A stretch of DNA of 64,000 nucleotides, from the NCBI GenBank assembly GCA_902583345.1, contig CACHVT010000002.1, positions 1-64,000 on the forward strand. The letters run 5' to 3'. The stretch comes from an uncultured Pelagibacteraceae bacterium (GTDB taxonomy: Bacteria; Pseudomonadota; Alphaproteobacteria; Pelagibacterales; Pelagibacteraceae). Positions 26,053 through 37,344 of the stretch are shown piece after piece; positions within the stretch are counted from its first letter, which is position 1, and each line of letters opens with the position of its first letter. The notes beneath the pieces are model-generated. The model searched no databases. It was given only the letters and a program-made list of their open reading frames with translations, and was not told the DNA's origin. A program made the position numbers and the translations under genes.

Positions 26053-26102
26053 ATTTATATGTATGATTCGTATGTTAAAAACATTAAAAAAAAAGGCAAA
26101 AT

Positions 26103-27224
26103 ATGACAAAAAATAACTTAAAAGTGGTTAAATCCACAAAGGATAAAGAATTGGAAAATAAAGAGAAAAATAAAGCTTTAGACGCAGCAATTAGTCAAAT
26201 CACAGATAACTTTGGAAAAGGCTCAGTAATGAAGCTTGGCCAGCAAACAGCGATGGATATAGAGTCCATTTCAACTGGCTCTCTGAGTTTAGACTTAGCG
26301 CTAGGGATCGGTGGATTGCCAAAGGGAAGAATTATTGAAATTTATGGCCCAGAGTCATCTGGAAAAACAACACTTGCATTACAAGTTGTTGCTGAAGCTC
26401 AAAAAGCTGGAGGAATTTGTGGATTTGTAGATGCAGAACATGCTCTTGATCCAGTATACGCGAAAAAATTGGGAGTAGACACAGAAGAGTTGTTAATTTC
26501 TCAACCCGATACAGGTGAGCAGGCCTTAGAAATAACTGATACATTAATTAAATCAGGATCGATTTCAGTACTAGTAGTTGACTCTGTGGCGGCCTTAACT
26601 CCAAGAGCTGAAATTGAAGGTGAGATGGGAGACCATCATGTAGGTCTTCAATCTAGATTGATGAGTCAAGCGCTAAGAAAACTAACAAGCTCAATTTCAC
26701 GAACTAACACAATGGTTATTTTTATTAACCAAATAAGAATGAAAATTGGTGTTATGTTTGGAAGTCCTGAAACAACATCAGGAGGAAATGCACTTAAGTT
26801 CTATTCTTCAGTAAGAATGGATATTAGAAGAATCGGAGCTATAAAAGACAAAGACAACGTAATTGGAAATTCAACAAGAGTTAAAGTAGTTAAAAATAAA
26901 GTGTCACCACCATTTAAAGTTGTAGAATTTGATTTGATGTATGGCAAAGGTATTAGCAAGTCAGGTGAATTGATTGATTTAGGAGCCAAGGCAGATATAG
27001 TTGAAAAATCAGGTGCTTGGTATGCCTATAAAGGTGAAAAAATTGGACAAGGAAAAGAAAATGCAAAGCTTTATCTTGAACAAAATCCAAAAGCAGCAGC
27101 TGAAATTGAAATGGCTATACGTGAAAAAGCAGGTATGATTTCAAAGAAGATTGAAGGAAATCCAATAGATGAAGAAAAAGTAAAGGCTGGATCCAAAGAA
27201 GAAACATCTCCTAAAAAGAATTAA
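26103..27224 (+). CDS. recA: Recombinase RecA
   Basis: ATP-dependent strand-exchange protein and SOS co-protease. It has 373 residues, slightly long because of a charged N-terminal extension (about 25 residues) and a lysine/glutamate-rich tail ending ETSPKKN. Walker A GPESSGKT is at 82-89; the signature [16 protein letters not shown] and the loop containing [14 protein letters not shown] are intact. It has its own leader with a near-match LexA box and ends at a strong terminator, so it is probably a monocistronic unit. Confidence 0.98.
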   Translation: MTKNNLKVVKSTKDKELENKEKNKALDAAISQITDNFGKGSVMKLGQQTAMDIESISTGSLSLDLALGIGGLPKGRIIEIYGPESSGKTTLALQVVAEAQKAGGICGFVDAEHALDPVYAKKLGVDTEELLISQPDTGEQALEITDTLIKSGSISVLVVDSVAALTPRAEIEGEMGDHHVGLQSRLMSQALRKLTSSISRTNTMVIFINQIRMKIGVMFGSPETTSGGNALKFYSSVRMDIRRIGAIKDKDNVIGNSTRVKVVKNKVSPPFKVVEFDLMYGKGISKSGELIDLGAKADIVEKSGAWYAYKGEKIGQGKENAKLYLEQNPKAAAEIEMAIREKAGMISKKIEGNPIDEEKVKAGSKEETSPKKN

Positions 27225-27237
27225 CTTCTAGTTATCT

Positions 27238-27267
27238 AAAAAGGCGCTTTAAACAGGCGCCTTTTTT
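27238..27267 (+). terminator. Intrinsic terminator after recA
   Basis: AAAAAGGCGC (27238-27247), a 9-base loop, then GCGCCTTTTT followed by further T residues to 27267. The GC-rich core GGCGC/GCGCC and the T tract make a standard rho-independent terminator. The A-rich left arm also makes it potentially bidirectional. Confidence 0.9.
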
Positions 27268-27314
27268 CCCTACTGTTATCTAGACATCAAATAAAAAAGC
27301 TGTATTTTAAAAGT

Positions 27315-29981
27315 ATGGCTGATAAAACATTAAATGAAATTCGAAAAACATTTCTAAAGTATTTTGAAAAAAATGATCATAAGATTGTTGAGTCAAGCAA
27401 TTTAGTTCCTAATAACGATCCAACTTTAATGTTTGCTAATTCTGGAATGGTACAGTTTAAAAATGTATTTACCGGTTTAGAAAAGAGAAATTATAAAAGA
27501 GCTACCACTTCTCAAAAGTGTGTTAGAGCCGGCGGAAAGCACAATGATTTAGAAAATGTTGGATATACACCTAGGCACCATACATTTTTTGAGATGTTAG
27601 GAAACTTTTCTTTTGGAGATTACTTTAAAGAAAAAGCCATTGAGTTTGCATGGGATTTAATTACAAAAGATTTTGGTTTAGATAAAAATAAATTGTATTT
27701 TACAGTTTTTAATGAAGATGAAGAGGCCTTTAATCTTTGGAAAAAAATTACTGGTTTTGGAAATGATAGGATAATTAAAATTTCTACATCTGATAATTTT
27801 TGGTCCATGGGAGAAACTGGTCCGTGTGGTCCTTGTTCAGAAATATTTTATGATCACGGAGATAAGTTAAAAGGTGGATTGCCAGGCACTAAAGATCAGG
27901 ATGGAGATAGATATATAGAAATTTGGAATTTGGTATTTATGCAATTTGAACAAGTTTCAAAAGATAAGAGGATTAATTTACCAAAACCATCTGTCGATAC
28001 AGGCATGGGTTTAGAAAGAATTACAGCCTTACTTCAAGGTACGCACGATAATTATAAAACAGATCATTTTAACAAATTGATAAGCTCCATAGCTGAAGCT
28101 GTTAAAATAAAACCTGAAGAAAAAAATATATCTAGCTTTAGAGTTATTGCAGACCATTTAAGAGCAAGTTCTTTTTTAATTGCTGAAGGTCTCCTACCGT
28201 CGAATGAAGGTCGTGGATATATTTTAAGAAGAATAATGAGAAGAGGTATGAGGCACTCTCATTTGCTAGGTACAAAGCAACCAATATTTTATAATATTTT
28301 TAAAACATTGATGGGTGAAATGTCGGATAATTATCCAGAATTAAAAAGAGCAGAGTCTTTAGTAAGAGAAACTTTAAAAACAGAAGAGGAAAAATTTTTA
28401 GTTCTACTTGAAAGAGGTATGAAAATTTTAAATGAAGAAATAGGTAAAGTTGATAAAGTTTTACCTGGAGAAGTTGCCTTCAAACTTTATGATACCTATG
28501 GATTTCCTTTGGACTTAACTGAAGATATTTTAAAAAATAAATCTTTATCGATAGATCATAATAAATTTAAATCTTTGATGAATGAAAGTAGAAAATTAGC
28601 AAAAAAAAACTGGAAAGGATCTGGAGATAGCTCTATTGAGAAAATTTGGTTCGAAATAAAAGATAAAGTAGAGCCTACCGAATTTTTGGGCTATGAGATA
28701 AATCAAGCAGAAGGAAAAATTCTATCATTAATTAAAAATAATAAAGAAGTGCAAAATTTGATGAAAGGTGATGAAGCAGTTATAATTGTTAATCAGACTC
28801 CTTTTTATGGTGAGTCCGGAGGCCAAGTTGGAGATACTGGCTATATATTAACTGGTGAGTTCAAATTTAAAGTTAATGATGTTCAAAAAAAATTCGGAGA
28901 CATATTTGCACATTATGGAGAAGTAGAAAGTGGATCCGTTAAACTAAACGAGAATATAGAAATGAAAATAGACGTTGATAGACGAGAAAATGTTAGAGCA
29001 TATCATTCAGCAACTCATCTTCTGCATGAATCTCTAAGAAGAGTTCTTGGAACGCATGTAACTCAAAAAGGTTCTTTGGTAGCACCAGACAGGCTGAGAT
29101 TTGATTTTAGTCATATGAAGCCAATATCTGACGAAGAAATTAATAAAATCGAAAAATATGTTAATCAAATGGTTGAAACTAAATCTGATGTTAAAACCAG
29201 ATTAATGACACCAAAAGAAGCAGTAGAGAATGGGGCTTTAGCTCTATTTGGAGAAAAATATGGAGAAGAAGTGAGAGTTCTTTCAATGGGAAATGAAGAA
29301 AAAAGGTATTTTTCAACTGAACTTTGTGGAGGAACTCATGTTAAAAATACTGGCGATATCGGTAAATTTAAGATTGTAAGTCAATCATCTATAGCTGCAG
29401 GCGTTAGGAGGGTTGAGGCTTTAAGAGATAAACAGTTAAATGAATATTTAACAAAAAAAGAAAAGTTGTCTGATTTATCACTGCGAAAAAACGAGGAAAT
29501 TATAAAAAAAATTTCACAACAAATTATAAAACTTGGTGGAAAACCAAATTTGAATAATGAAAATCAAAAAGATCTTATAAAAGATTTAAATAAACAATTT
29601 GATCAACTTTTGGTAAAAAATATTTTAGAAGATAAGTCAAAAAATATTATAAATAATGAGAAAATAAATGGAATTAAAATAAGGTTACAAAAAGTAATCG
29701 ATCTACCTTCAAAAGATTTAAGAAAATTAGTAGATAATGGAAAAAAGGAGATAGAAGAGGGAATAGTTATCATTTTTGCAATTAATGATAATAAAATAGG
29801 ACTTGCAGTTGGGGTTACAGATAAACTAAGCAAAAAGTACGATGCAGTTAAACTTGTAAAAATAGGATCAGAAATTATTGGCGGAAAAGGAGGCGGAGGA
29901 AGACCCGACTTTGCTCAAGCAGGAGGATTATTTACTGATAAAATTGAAGAAGCTTTTATAAAATTAAAATCGTTAATTTAA
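27315..29981 (+). CDS. alaS: Alanyl-tRNA synthetase
   Basis: Class II synthetase of 888 residues with all domains. The catalytic N-terminal domain ([18 protein letters not shown], the [17 protein letters not shown] segment and the GMGLERI motif) is followed by the editing domain with zinc ligands His564 and His568 (HSATHLLH) and Cys671 and His675 (CGGTH). The C-terminal DHHA1 domain ends with [16 protein letters not shown]. It starts 48 bp after the recA terminator and overlaps icd tail to tail by 9 bp. Confidence 0.98.
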   Translation: MADKTLNEIRKTFLKYFEKNDHKIVESSNLVPNNDPTLMFANSGMVQFKNVFTGLEKRNYKRATTSQKCVRAGGKHNDLENVGYTPRHHTFFEMLGNFSFGDYFKEKAIEFAWDLITKDFGLDKNKLYFTVFNEDEEAFNLWKKITGFGNDRIIKISTSDNFWSMGETGPCGPCSEIFYDHGDKLKGGLPGTKDQDGDRYIEIWNLVFMQFEQVSKDKRINLPKPSVDTGMGLERITALLQGTHDNYKTDHFNKLISSIAEAVKIKPEEKNISSFRVIADHLRASSFLIAEGLLPSNEGRGYILRRIMRRGMRHSHLLGTKQPIFYNIFKTLMGEMSDNYPELKRAESLVRETLKTEEEKFLVLLERGMKILNEEIGKVDKVLPGEVAFKLYDTYGFPLDLTEDILKNKSLSIDHNKFKSLMNESRKLAKKNWKGSGDSSIEKIWFEIKDKVEPTEFLGYEINQAEGKILSLIKNNKEVQNLMKGDEAVIIVNQTPFYGESGGQVGDTGYILTGEFKFKVNDVQKKFGDIFAHYGEVESGSVKLNENIEMKIDVDRRENVRAYHSATHLLHESLRRVLGTHVTQKGSLVAPDRLRFDFSHMKPISDEEINKIEKYVNQMVETKSDVKTRLMTPKEAVENGALALFGEKYGEEVRVLSMGNEEKRYFSTELCGGTHVKNTGDIGKFKIVSQSSIAAGVRRVEALRDKQLNEYLTKKEKLSDLSLRKNEEIIKKISQQIIKLGGKPNLNNENQKDLIKDLNKQFDQLLVKNILEDKSKNIINNEKINGIKIRLQKVIDLPSKDLRKLVDNGKKEIEEGIVIIFAINDNKIGLAVGVTDKLSKKYDAVKLVKIGSEIIGGKGGGGRPDFAQAGGLFTDKIEEAFIKLKSLI

Positions 29982-31187
29982 TTTTTGTTTAAGATTACCA
30001 TCAATTTCGTCTAAGAATTGATTGGTATTTAAATACTTGGTAGATGGCCCCACAAGAATAGCCAAATCTTTTGTCATAGATCCGCTCTCTACACAATCTA
30101 TACAGGTCTTTTCCAAAATATTTGAGAATTTAATTAACTCGTCATTTCCATCAAGCTCACCTCTATGCGTCAAACCTCTTGTCCATGCAAAAATAGATGC
30201 GATTGGATTAGTAGAAGTTTCCTTTCCCTCTTGGTGCATTCTAAAATGTCTTGTAACCGTCCCGTGAGCAGCTTCTGCCTCCATTGTTTTACCATCTGGG
30301 GCAAGCAATACGCTAGTCATTAATCCTAAAGACCCATATCCCTGGGCAACGGTATCAGACTGAACATCTCCATCATAATTTTTACATGCCCAAATATATT
30401 TACCACTCCATTTCATAGCACATGCTACCATGTCATCGATAAGTCTGTGTTCATAAGTAATTTTAGTTTTTTCAAATTTTGACTTAAATTCTTCGTCAAA
30501 GACTTTTTGAAATATGTCCTTAAACCTACCATCATAAGTTTTTAGTATTGTATTTTTTGTTGATAAGTAAACTGGCCATCTTTTTATTAGTCCATAATTA
30601 AAACATGAACGCGCAAAGTCTTCTATAGATTTATCCAAATTATACATCGATAAAGCTATACCAGGTCCAGGGAAATTAAATACTTCATATTTTTTCTCTT
30701 TTTTCCCATCTTCCGATGTCCACTTTATTTCTAGTTTACCTTTTCCTGGCACTTGAAAATCTGTCGCTCTATATTGATCACCAAAAGCGTGTCTTCCAAT
30801 AATCAATGGGTCTGTCCAAGAAGGAACTAATTTGGGAATATTTTTACAAATGATTGGTTCTCTAAAAACTGTTCCCCCAATAATATTTCTTATTGTGCCA
30901 TTTGGAGATCTCCACATTTTTTTTAAATTGAACTCTTGAACTCTATTTTCATCTGGAGTAATTGTTGCACATTTAATTCCGACTCCATTCTTTTTTATTG
31001 CTTTTGCACAGTCTATTGTTATTTGGTCTGACGTATTATCTCTACTTTTAATTCCAAGATCGTAGTATTCAATTTTTAAATCTAAATAAGGTAGAATAAG
31101 CTTATTTTTAATGAAATTCCAAATCACCCTAGTCATTTCATCGCCATCTAGCTCTACTATCGGGTTTTTTACCTTAATTTTGCTCAT
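29973..31187 (-). CDS. icd: Isocitrate dehydrogenase (NADP), eukaryotic-like type
   Basis: Oxidative decarboxylation of isocitrate to 2-oxoglutarate in the TCA cycle. The 404-residue sequence ([16 protein letters not shown] start, and [15 protein letters not shown] near the C-terminus) belongs to the dimeric NADP-dependent class II shared by alphaproteobacteria and mitochondria. It is a single gene, divergent from psd across 75 bp. Together with acnA in this window it covers two consecutive TCA steps. The 2-oxoglutarate made is also co-substrate of the two 2OG oxygenases encoded here. Confidence 0.97.
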   Translation of the reverse strand: MSKIKVKNPIVELDGDEMTRVIWNFIKNKLILPYLDLKIEYYDLGIKSRDNTSDQITIDCAKAIKKNGVGIKCATITPDENRVQEFNLKKMWRSPNGTIRNIIGGTVFREPIICKNIPKLVPSWTDPLIIGRHAFGDQYRATDFQVPGKGKLEIKWTSEDGKKEKKYEVFNFPGPGIALSMYNLDKSIEDFARSCFNYGLIKRWPVYLSTKNTILKTYDGRFKDIFQKVFDEEFKSKFEKTKITYEHRLIDDMVACAMKWSGKYIWACKNYDGDVQSDTVAQGYGSLGLMTSVLLAPDGKTMEAEAAHGTVTRHFRMHQEGKETSTNPIASIFAWTRGLTHRGELDGNDELIKFSNILEKTCIDCVESGSMTKDLAILVGPSTKYLNTNQFLDEIDGNLKQKLN

Positions 31188-31262
31188 ATTTAGTTGTTAT
31201 CTTACTAATTGAATTTAAGCATTTTATATACATATTAAACAAAAATTACCAATTTAAGAATT

Positions 31263-31910
31263 ATGATAGATAAAGTTTTTCCAAAGATACACAAAGAAGG
31301 GTATAAATTTTTAGTTATATTTGGTTTTGTAACCCTAGTTTTGTATTTTATGAGTAGTTTTTTGGGACTTATAGGTTTGGTCCTGACGATATGGGTTTAT
31401 TATTTTTTTAGAGATCCAGATAGAGTTTCTATTAACGATGAAAATTACTTAGTTAGTCCAGCTGATGGTCTCGTTTTAAATGTAGGTGAATCAGACGGGC
31501 CTAAAGAACTAAACCTTGAAAATAAAAAATTTAAAAAAATTAGTATTTTTATGAATGTTTTTGATTGTCATGTTAATAGAACCCCATGTTCTGGAAAAAT
31601 AACAGAAATATTATATAAACCGGGGAAATTTTTTAATGCGTCCCTAGATAAAGCAAGTGAAGAAAATGAGAGAAACTATTACAAAATTTCTAATCTAAAT
31701 GGAGAAGATATCATAGTTGTTCAAATAGCAGGACTTATAGCAAGAAGAATAGTAACCGAAGTAGATGAAAACTCAGAATTAAAACAAGGAGATAGAATAG
31801 GTATGATTAGATTTGGAAGTAGAGTAGATATTTATTTTGATAATTACAATCCTCTAGTTAAGATGGATCAAAAAACTATAGCTGGAGAGACACTTCTAGC
31901 AAAAAAATGA
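31263..31910 (+). CDS. psd: Phosphatidylserine decarboxylase (short, PSD-A type)
   Basis: Pyruvoyl enzyme making phosphatidylethanolamine from phosphatidylserine. It is 215 residues with two hydrophobic segments near the N-terminus (about 17-45), FFRDPDR, and the self-cleavage motif RFGSRVD near the C-terminus, where the Ser of Gly-Ser becomes the pyruvoyl group. The short size and FGS motif are those of the alphaproteobacterial class rather than the LGST of E. coli. Four bases separate it from pssA, which makes its substrate. Confidence 0.95.
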   Translation: MIDKVFPKIHKEGYKFLVIFGFVTLVLYFMSSFLGLIGLVLTIWVYYFFRDPDRVSINDENYLVSPADGLVLNVGESDGPKELNLENKKFKKISIFMNVFDCHVNRTPCSGKITEILYKPGKFFNASLDKASEENERNYYKISNLNGEDIIVVQIAGLIARRIVTEVDENSELKQGDRIGMIRFGSRVDIYFDNYNPLVKMDQKTIAGETLLAKK

Positions 31911-31914
31911 AATA

Positions 31915-32715
31915 ATGAATGAACCAAAAAAAAACTTTAAAATAGTTACAGATACCAGAGCTAGAGTTATCTTACCAAATACCTTAACTCTTATTGGAGT
32001 CTGTGTTGGTTTAACATCTGTTAATTTTGCTCTAAATGGAAATTACAAACTATGTATAATTGCAATTTTGCTAGCTGCAATAATTGATGGATTAGATGGA
32101 AGAATTGCTAGATTAATAAAAGGCACCTCAAAAGTTGGAAAAGAGTTAGATTCTTTGACGGATGTAATTAGCTTTGGTGTTGCCCCAGCATTCATAATGT
32201 ACTTTTGGCAGTTGAATTCTTTTGGAAAAGTAGGGTGGTTAATATCATTAATATATGTAGTTTGTGTAGCTTTGAGATTAGCTAGATTTAATGTTAATAC
32301 TGGAGGGGAGACATCTTGGCGAGATAATTTTTTTGAGGGAATTCCGTCTCCTGCTGGAGGAATTCTAGTCTTAAGTCCGCTGATTTACGAATCTAGTGGT
32401 TTTGATATATTTGATTTAAACTTTCAATTGATTACTCCAATTATATTCATAGCTATTTCAATATTATTAATTAGTAAAATACCAACCTACTCATTTAAAA
32501 AAATCGTTGTACCAAGAAGCACAACTATATTTTTACTCTTTGGAATTGTACTTTTATTTGGTTTACTGTTAATTTTTCCATTTAAAGTTCTTGTTGTTGG
32601 TTGTGCCATTTATCTTTTGATGATTCCAGCAAGTGTTATACATTTTTTGAAATTAAAGAAAAATTTAAAAAATTATAGCAAAGAAAATGATCAAGAACCT
32701 GAAGATGTTCTGTAA
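31915..32715 (+). CDS. pssA: CDP-diacylglycerol-serine O-phosphatidyltransferase
   Basis: Integral membrane enzyme forming phosphatidylserine. The CDP-alcohol phosphatidyltransferase motif runs from DGLDGRIARL to GKELDSLTD (about 60-82), with its Asp residues intact. About six to eight hydrophobic segments follow. Length 266 fits the type II (Bacillus-like) PssA used with a short Psd. Operon order psd-pssA is standard in alphaproteobacteria; the next gene abuts it without a spacer. Confidence 0.95.
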   Translation: MNEPKKNFKIVTDTRARVILPNTLTLIGVCVGLTSVNFALNGNYKLCIIAILLAAIIDGLDGRIARLIKGTSKVGKELDSLTDVISFGVAPAFIMYFWQLNSFGKVGWLISLIYVVCVALRLARFNVNTGGETSWRDNFFEGIPSPAGGILVLSPLIYESSGFDIFDLNFQLITPIIFIAISILLISKIPTYSFKKIVVPRSTTIFLLFGIVLLFGLLLIFPFKVLVVGCAIYLLMIPASVIHFLKLKKNLKNYSKENDQEPEDVL

Positions 32716-33627
32716 ATGAAAAAAAATACCATTGTTTCTTTAGCAGATTCAAATTATTTTGATTTATTAAACGAATTAATTGACTCAATTAAACAATTTA
32801 GCAATAGTTCATCAACTGCTATATGTATTTTAGATGCAGGACTTAGTGAAGATCAGAAAAAAATACTATCAACAAAAGTTGACGAAATAAAGAGTGCTGA
32901 ATGGAATATTGAAGTATCATCAATTAAAGTTAGAGGAAAAGAATGGCTTAAAAGCCAAGTTTCAAGAGCATTTTTACCTAACTATTTTCCTAAATATGAA
33001 AAATACTTATGGATAGATTGTGATGCCTGGGTAAACAATTGGGACGCGATCGAATTATATTTTAGAGCTTGTGAAAATGGAAAATTAGGCATAACTCAAA
33101 CTTTGGGTCCCGGGTACAAAGTTATGTCTAAAGTTAGTTGGCTACTTGGTAAGTTAGCAATAATTAAGTCGCAAAATTTTAAGCATGCAATAAGTTCAAA
33201 AGTAGGTCTTGATAAAGCTAGAAAATTAGCATTTGCACCACATATTAACATCGGCGTCTTTTCACTTGAAAAACACTCACCATGTTGGAAAATTTGGCAA
33301 AAGAATTTAGAGAAAACATTAAGTTTTGGTAAAATTTTTGGTTCAGAAGGTTTAGCAATAAATATGAGCGTATATATTGATAATGCAGAAACTGAATTTT
33401 TACCTTTAAACTGTAATTGGATTGCGAGTAATCTATTACCAAAATTTGATAAGCAAAATAACACTTTTGTCGAACCTTATTTGCCAAATTATAAAATTGG
33501 GATTATGCATTTAGCAGCTGGCATCTGGATAGATGATAAAGATATGAGAATTGATAAAAGTATTAAAATAGATATTAAAACTTTGGAAAATGATACTGTA
33601 ACAAAAAGTTTAAGATATGGTCATTAA
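32716..33627 (+). CDS. Putative glycosyltransferase (GT8/GT-A-like)
   Basis: 303-residue protein whose first half reads as a GT-A nucleotide-sugar fold: IVSLADSNYFDLLNELIDSI at the start, then KYLWIDCDAWVNNWDAIE (about 96-113) with a DxD metal site. The later EGLAINMSVY and the HLAAGIW near the C-terminus fit GT8-type enzymes. No membrane helix. It sits directly after pssA and before rlmE, so it may glycosylate a lipid or surface component, but substrate and product cannot be read from the sequence. Confidence 0.6.
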   Translation: MKKNTIVSLADSNYFDLLNELIDSIKQFSNSSSTAICILDAGLSEDQKKILSTKVDEIKSAEWNIEVSSIKVRGKEWLKSQVSRAFLPNYFPKYEKYLWIDCDAWVNNWDAIELYFRACENGKLGITQTLGPGYKVMSKVSWLLGKLAIIKSQNFKHAISSKVGLDKARKLAFAPHINIGVFSLEKHSPCWKIWQKNLEKTLSFGKIFGSEGLAINMSVYIDNAETEFLPLNCNWIASNLLPKFDKQNNTFVEPYLPNYKIGIMHLAAGIWIDDKDMRIDKSIKIDIKTLENDTVTKSLRYGH

Positions 33628-34239
33628 TTGAAAAAAAATAAGATTTCTAAAAATTGGATTAATAGACAAAAAAGAGATATTTACGTACGTCAATCTAAAA
33701 TCGAAGGTTTTAAATCAAGAGCTGTTTATAAACTGAAAGAAATTGAAAAGAAATTTAAAATATTTAAAGGTGTAAATTCTGTTGTAGATCTTGGAGCTGC
33801 ACCCGGTAGCTGGTCACAGTATGCTGCTACTAAAATTGAAAGTGAAAACATTCTATCAATTGATTTATTAAAATTTGAAAGAATTAAAAATATTCATCAA
33901 ATAATTGGAGATTTTACGGATGAAATAAATAAAAATGAGATACGAAAATATTTTGGTAAAAAAATAAGTCTAGTAATTTCAGATATGGCTGTGAACACAA
34001 TAGGAAATAAAGACGTAGATTCAATTGTGACAGGAGACCTTTGTATGGAAGCAATGAATTTTGCTATAGAAGAACTAGAAAAAAATGGAATATTTTTATC
34101 TAAGATTTTTATGGGATCTAGTTTTAACGAAATTGTCGCAGAAGCAAAAAAATCTTTTAAGGAAGTAAGGGTTTTTAAACCTTTAGCTAGCAGAAAAAAT
34201 TCTAAAGAGACATTTATTATCTGTAAATTTTTGAGATAG
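33628..34239 (+). CDS. rlmE: 23S rRNA 2'-O-methyltransferase RlmE
   Basis: FtsJ/RrmJ enzyme that methylates the 2'-hydroxyl of U2552 in 23S rRNA. It is 203 residues: RQKRDIYVRQSKIEGFKSRAV-like N-terminal RNA-binding segment, SAM motif VDLGAAPGSWSQYA, and the catalytic K-D-K-E set, seen as Lys in SRAVYKL, Asp in ISDMAVN, Lys in FLSKIFMG and Glu in KETFIIC. The start codon is TTG at 33628, directly after the previous stop. Confidence 0.94.
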   Translation: MKKNKISKNWINRQKRDIYVRQSKIEGFKSRAVYKLKEIEKKFKIFKGVNSVVDLGAAPGSWSQYAATKIESENILSIDLLKFERIKNIHQIIGDFTDEINKNEIRKYFGKKISLVISDMAVNTIGNKDVDSIVTGDLCMEAMNFAIEELEKNGIFLSKIFMGSSFNEIVAEAKKSFKEVRVFKPLASRKNSKETFIICKFLR

Positions 34240-34272
34240 ATAGACTTTAAATTTTATAAGAATCATATATAC

Positions 34273-35355
34273 ATGATTATGGGTCCTATAAAAGAAGCTC
34301 TAACATTCGACGACGTTACATTGGCTCCAAAATATTCTGAGGTTCTACCATCAGAGGTGGATACGAGAATTATATTATCAAAAAAAATTGTTCTTAAAAT
34401 ACCTTTATTATCTTCAGCGATGGATACGGTAACAGAATCTAAAATGGCTATTGCTATAGCTAAAGCAGGTGGAATTGGAGTTATTCATAGAAATTTAAAT
34501 ATTACTAAGCAGATTCAAGAAATCAGAAAAGTAAAATCGAAAAAAGTAATAGTTGGAGCAGCTGTGGGAGCTGGATTAGATGAAATATCAAGAGCAGAGG
34601 CGATTTTAAAAGAGGATGTTGATCTAATTGTTGTTGATACAGCACATGGTCACACTAAAAAAGTAGCCGAAATAATAAAAAAAATAAAAAGAAAAAAAAA
34701 TAAAAATACATTACTTTGCGCTGGAAATATTGCCACTCCTGAAGCAGCGAAATTTTTAATTAAATTAGGCGTAGATGTAGTAAAAGTAGGAATAGGACCT
34801 GGCTCAATATGTACAACTAGATTAGTTGCCGGCATTGGAGTTCCACAACTAAGTGCAATAATTAATGTAAGAAATGGTATAAAAAATAAAAATATTAAAA
34901 TTATTTCTGATGGTGGTATTAAGTTTTCGGGAGATATAGCAAAAGCACTAGCCGCAGGAGCAGATGCGGTAATGATCGGTTCTTTATTTGCTGGAACTAT
35001 AGAGTCACCAGGCAAGTTAATAAAAAAAAAGGGAAAGTTATTTAAAAATTTTAGAGGGATGGGCTCTGTGGGCGCAATGAATAAAGGCTCTGCTGACAGA
35101 TATTTTCAAAAAAAACACAGAGATAAATCTAAATATGTGCCAGAAGGCGTAGAAGGTTTAGTGAAATTTAAGGGTAGTGTAAATAAAGTAATTTTTAAAC
35201 TTGTTGGAGGTTTGAAATCATCTATGGGCTACCTAGGTGCAAAAACAATAATTAAATTAAGAAATAAACCAAATTTTGTAAAAATTACTAAAGCTGGATT
35301 TTATGAAAGCATGGTACATAATATTGATGAAGTAAAAAAAGATAACGGATTTTAA
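34273..35355 (+). CDS. guaB: IMP dehydrogenase lacking CBS domains
   Basis: Oxidises IMP to XMP, the rate-limiting step to GMP. Barrel motifs are complete: KEALTFDDVTL at the start, LSSAMDTVTES, the catalytic loop GPGSICTTR with Cys180, SDGGIKFSGD, and GMGSVGAM in the flap region. Length is only 360 residues against about 490. The missing part is the tandem CBS module that normally lies between NLNITKQIQEIRKVK and KKVIVGAAVG, here joined directly. An in-frame ATG two codons downstream (34279) is an equally likely start. A TPR gene overlaps its end, then guaA. Confidence 0.95.
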   Translation: MIMGPIKEALTFDDVTLAPKYSEVLPSEVDTRIILSKKIVLKIPLLSSAMDTVTESKMAIAIAKAGGIGVIHRNLNITKQIQEIRKVKSKKVIVGAAVGAGLDEISRAEAILKEDVDLIVVDTAHGHTKKVAEIIKKIKRKKNKNTLLCAGNIATPEAAKFLIKLGVDVVKVGIGPGSICTTRLVAGIGVPQLSAIINVRNGIKNKNIKIISDGGIKFSGDIAKALAAGADAVMIGSLFAGTIESPGKLIKKKGKLFKNFRGMGSVGAMNKGSADRYFQKKHRDKSKYVPEGVEGLVKFKGSVNKVIFKLVGGLKSSMGYLGAKTIIKLRNKPNFVKITKAGFYESMVHNIDEVKKDNGF

Positions 35356-35792
35356 TGACCTACGTAAAGAAACTACTAATTAGTTTTATATTATATTTTA
35401 TTTTTTATAGTATTTCATTGGCAAATGGAAACTATTATAAAGAAGCAAAAAAAAAATACGATAAAGGAGAATTAGAAAATTCAAAATTTTTATTTCAAAA
35501 AAATATTGTTTTTAATCCGAAGGATGCAAAATCATATTTATATTTAGCAAAAATTTTTAATTTAGAAGAAAATGAAAAAGAAGAATTAAAAAATTTAGAA
35601 ACAACTTTACTTCTAGACCCCGCAAATGAAGAGGCAATGTATATGCTGATAAAAATAAAATTAAAAAAATCAAATTACTCAGGAGTAGAAGATTTAAAAG
35701 AAAAATTTGTAATCATATGCAAAGATCTATGCGACAAAACGAAAGAGATTAATGATATATTAAAAAATATTGAACCAAAAAATGATTCTTAG
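35355..35792 (+). CDS. Secreted TPR-like protein between guaB and guaA
   Basis: 145 residues. An N-terminal signal peptide or anchor (about 5-22, ending near SLAN) precedes two or three degenerate tetratricopeptide helices, visible in [20 protein letters not shown] and [23 protein letters not shown] segments. Two cysteines near the end (ICKDLCD) could pair in the periplasm. It overlaps guaB by one base and guaA by 11, so it is co-translated with them, but a periplasmic TPR protein has no obvious purine role. Function unknown. Confidence 0.7.
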   Translation: MTYVKKLLISFILYFIFYSISLANGNYYKEAKKKYDKGELENSKFLFQKNIVFNPKDAKSYLYLAKIFNLEENEKEELKNLETTLLLDPANEEAMYMLIKIKLKKSNYSGVEDLKEKFVIICKDLCDKTKEINDILKNIEPKNDS

Positions 35793-37344
35793 CAATAATT
35801 TAAAAAAAATTTTAATTATTGATTTTGGTTCTCAATTTACTCAGCTAATCGCAAGAAGAATTAGAGAATTTGGAGTATACTCAGAAATTGTTAGTCATAA
35901 AAAATTAGGGACCAATTATAACAGTAAACCAATTAAAGGAATTATTTTATCAGGTGGACCTTTAAATGTTTATCAATCCAAAAAAGTTAAATTTAATAAT
36001 GATATATTTAAATGGAAAGTGCCAATTTTAGGAATTTGTTTTGGTCATCAAGTTATTTCAAAGGAGCTGGGTGGAAAAGTTAAAAAAGCTAAGCAGAGAG
36101 AATTCGGGTTAGCAAGGCTTAAAAGACTGAGAAAAAGCAAACTCACCAACAATTTTTTTAATAAAAATGGATCAAATGCTGTATGGATGAGTCATGCTGA
36201 CGAAGTTATAAAATTAGCAAAAGGATTTAGAGTTGTTGCAAAAACAGAAACATCTAAATTTTCTATAGTTGAAAATTCTTCAAAAAAATTCTATGGAATT
36301 CAATTCCATCCTGAAGTAACGCATACAGAGAAAGGAAAAATAATTTTAAAAAATTTTATTTTTTCAATTTGTCATATAAAAAAAAATTGGTCATCAAAAA
36401 ATCAAAAACAAATATTAGTAGAGGATGTCAAAAGAAAGTTAGAAAGATCAAAAGTAATTTGTGCTCTATCAGGTGGAGTTGATAGTAGCGTTGTTGCCAA
36501 ACTAATTCATAGTGCGGTAGGAAAACAACTAATATGTATTTTTGTTAATACAGGTTTACTAAGAAAGAACGAGGAAATTCAAGTTCGCAAAACATTTGAA
36601 AATAAATTTAAAATAAACTTAATTTATGTTGATGCAAAAAGATTGTTTTTAACAAAACTTAAAAATGTTTCAGACCCTGAAAAGAAAAGAAAAATAATTG
36701 GAAATTTATTTATTAATATTTTTGAAAAATATGCAAAAAAAATAAAAAATGTTAAGTTTTTAGCTCAAGGAACTCTTTATCCAGATTTAATTGAGAGTAA
36801 ATCAGTAACGGGAAGCCAAACTTCTAAAATTAAATCACATCATAATGTTGGTGGATTGCCTAAAAAAATGAAGCTGAAATTAGTTGAGCCTTTAAGATTT
36901 TTATTTAAGGATGAAGTTAGGAAATTAGGTTTAGAGCTTAAATTGTCAAAAGAGATCGTATATAGACACCCATTTCCTGGCCCTGGTTTAGGCATAAGAA
37001 TGCCTGGTGAGATTACTGAGCGTAAAATTAAAATTTTAAAAGAAGCAGATAATATTTTTATAAACTCATTAAAAGAATTCAATCTTTATGACAAAATTTG
37101 GCAAGCCTATGCCGCCTTGCTCCCAGTAAAAACCGTTGGAGTTATGGGGGATAATAGAACATATGAGCATATATGTTTATTAAGAGCAATAACGTCCGAA
37201 GACGGCATGACAGCTGATTTCTTTAATTTTTCTAAAGAATTTATGCAGCTTGTTTCAAATAAAATAATTAATAATATAAATGGTATTAATAGGGTAGTTT
37301 ACGATATAACTTCAAAACCACCAAGTACCATTGAGCTTGAATGA
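35782..37344 (+). CDS. guaA: GMP synthase (glutamine-hydrolysing)
   Basis: Converts XMP to GMP with glutamine and ATP. The class I glutaminase domain has Cys86 in GICFGHQ and the HPEV histidine. The ATP pyrophosphatase domain carries [10 protein letters not shown], followed by the C-terminal dimerisation domain with [12 protein letters not shown] chose ATG 35782, giving 13 residues before DFGSQ as in well-known GuaA proteins; TTG 35770 is an in-frame alternative. The end overlaps panB by four bases. Confidence 0.97.
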   Translation: MILSNNLKKILIIDFGSQFTQLIARRIREFGVYSEIVSHKKLGTNYNSKPIKGIILSGGPLNVYQSKKVKFNNDIFKWKVPILGICFGHQVISKELGGKVKKAKQREFGLARLKRLRKSKLTNNFFNKNGSNAVWMSHADEVIKLAKGFRVVAKTETSKFSIVENSSKKFYGIQFHPEVTHTEKGKIILKNFIFSICHIKKNWSSKNQKQILVEDVKRKLERSKVICALSGGVDSSVVAKLIHSAVGKQLICIFVNTGLLRKNEEIQVRKTFENKFKINLIYVDAKRLFLTKLKNVSDPEKKRKIIGNLFINIFEKYAKKIKNVKFLAQGTLYPDLIESKSVTGSQTSKIKSHHNVGGLPKKMKLKLVEPLRFLFKDEVRKLGLELKLSKEIVYRHPFPGPGLGIRMPGEITERKIKILKEADNIFINSLKEFNLYDKIWQAYAALLPVKTVGVMGDNRTYEHICLLRAITSEDGMTADFFNFSKEFMQLVSNKIINNINGINRVVYDITSKPPSTIELE

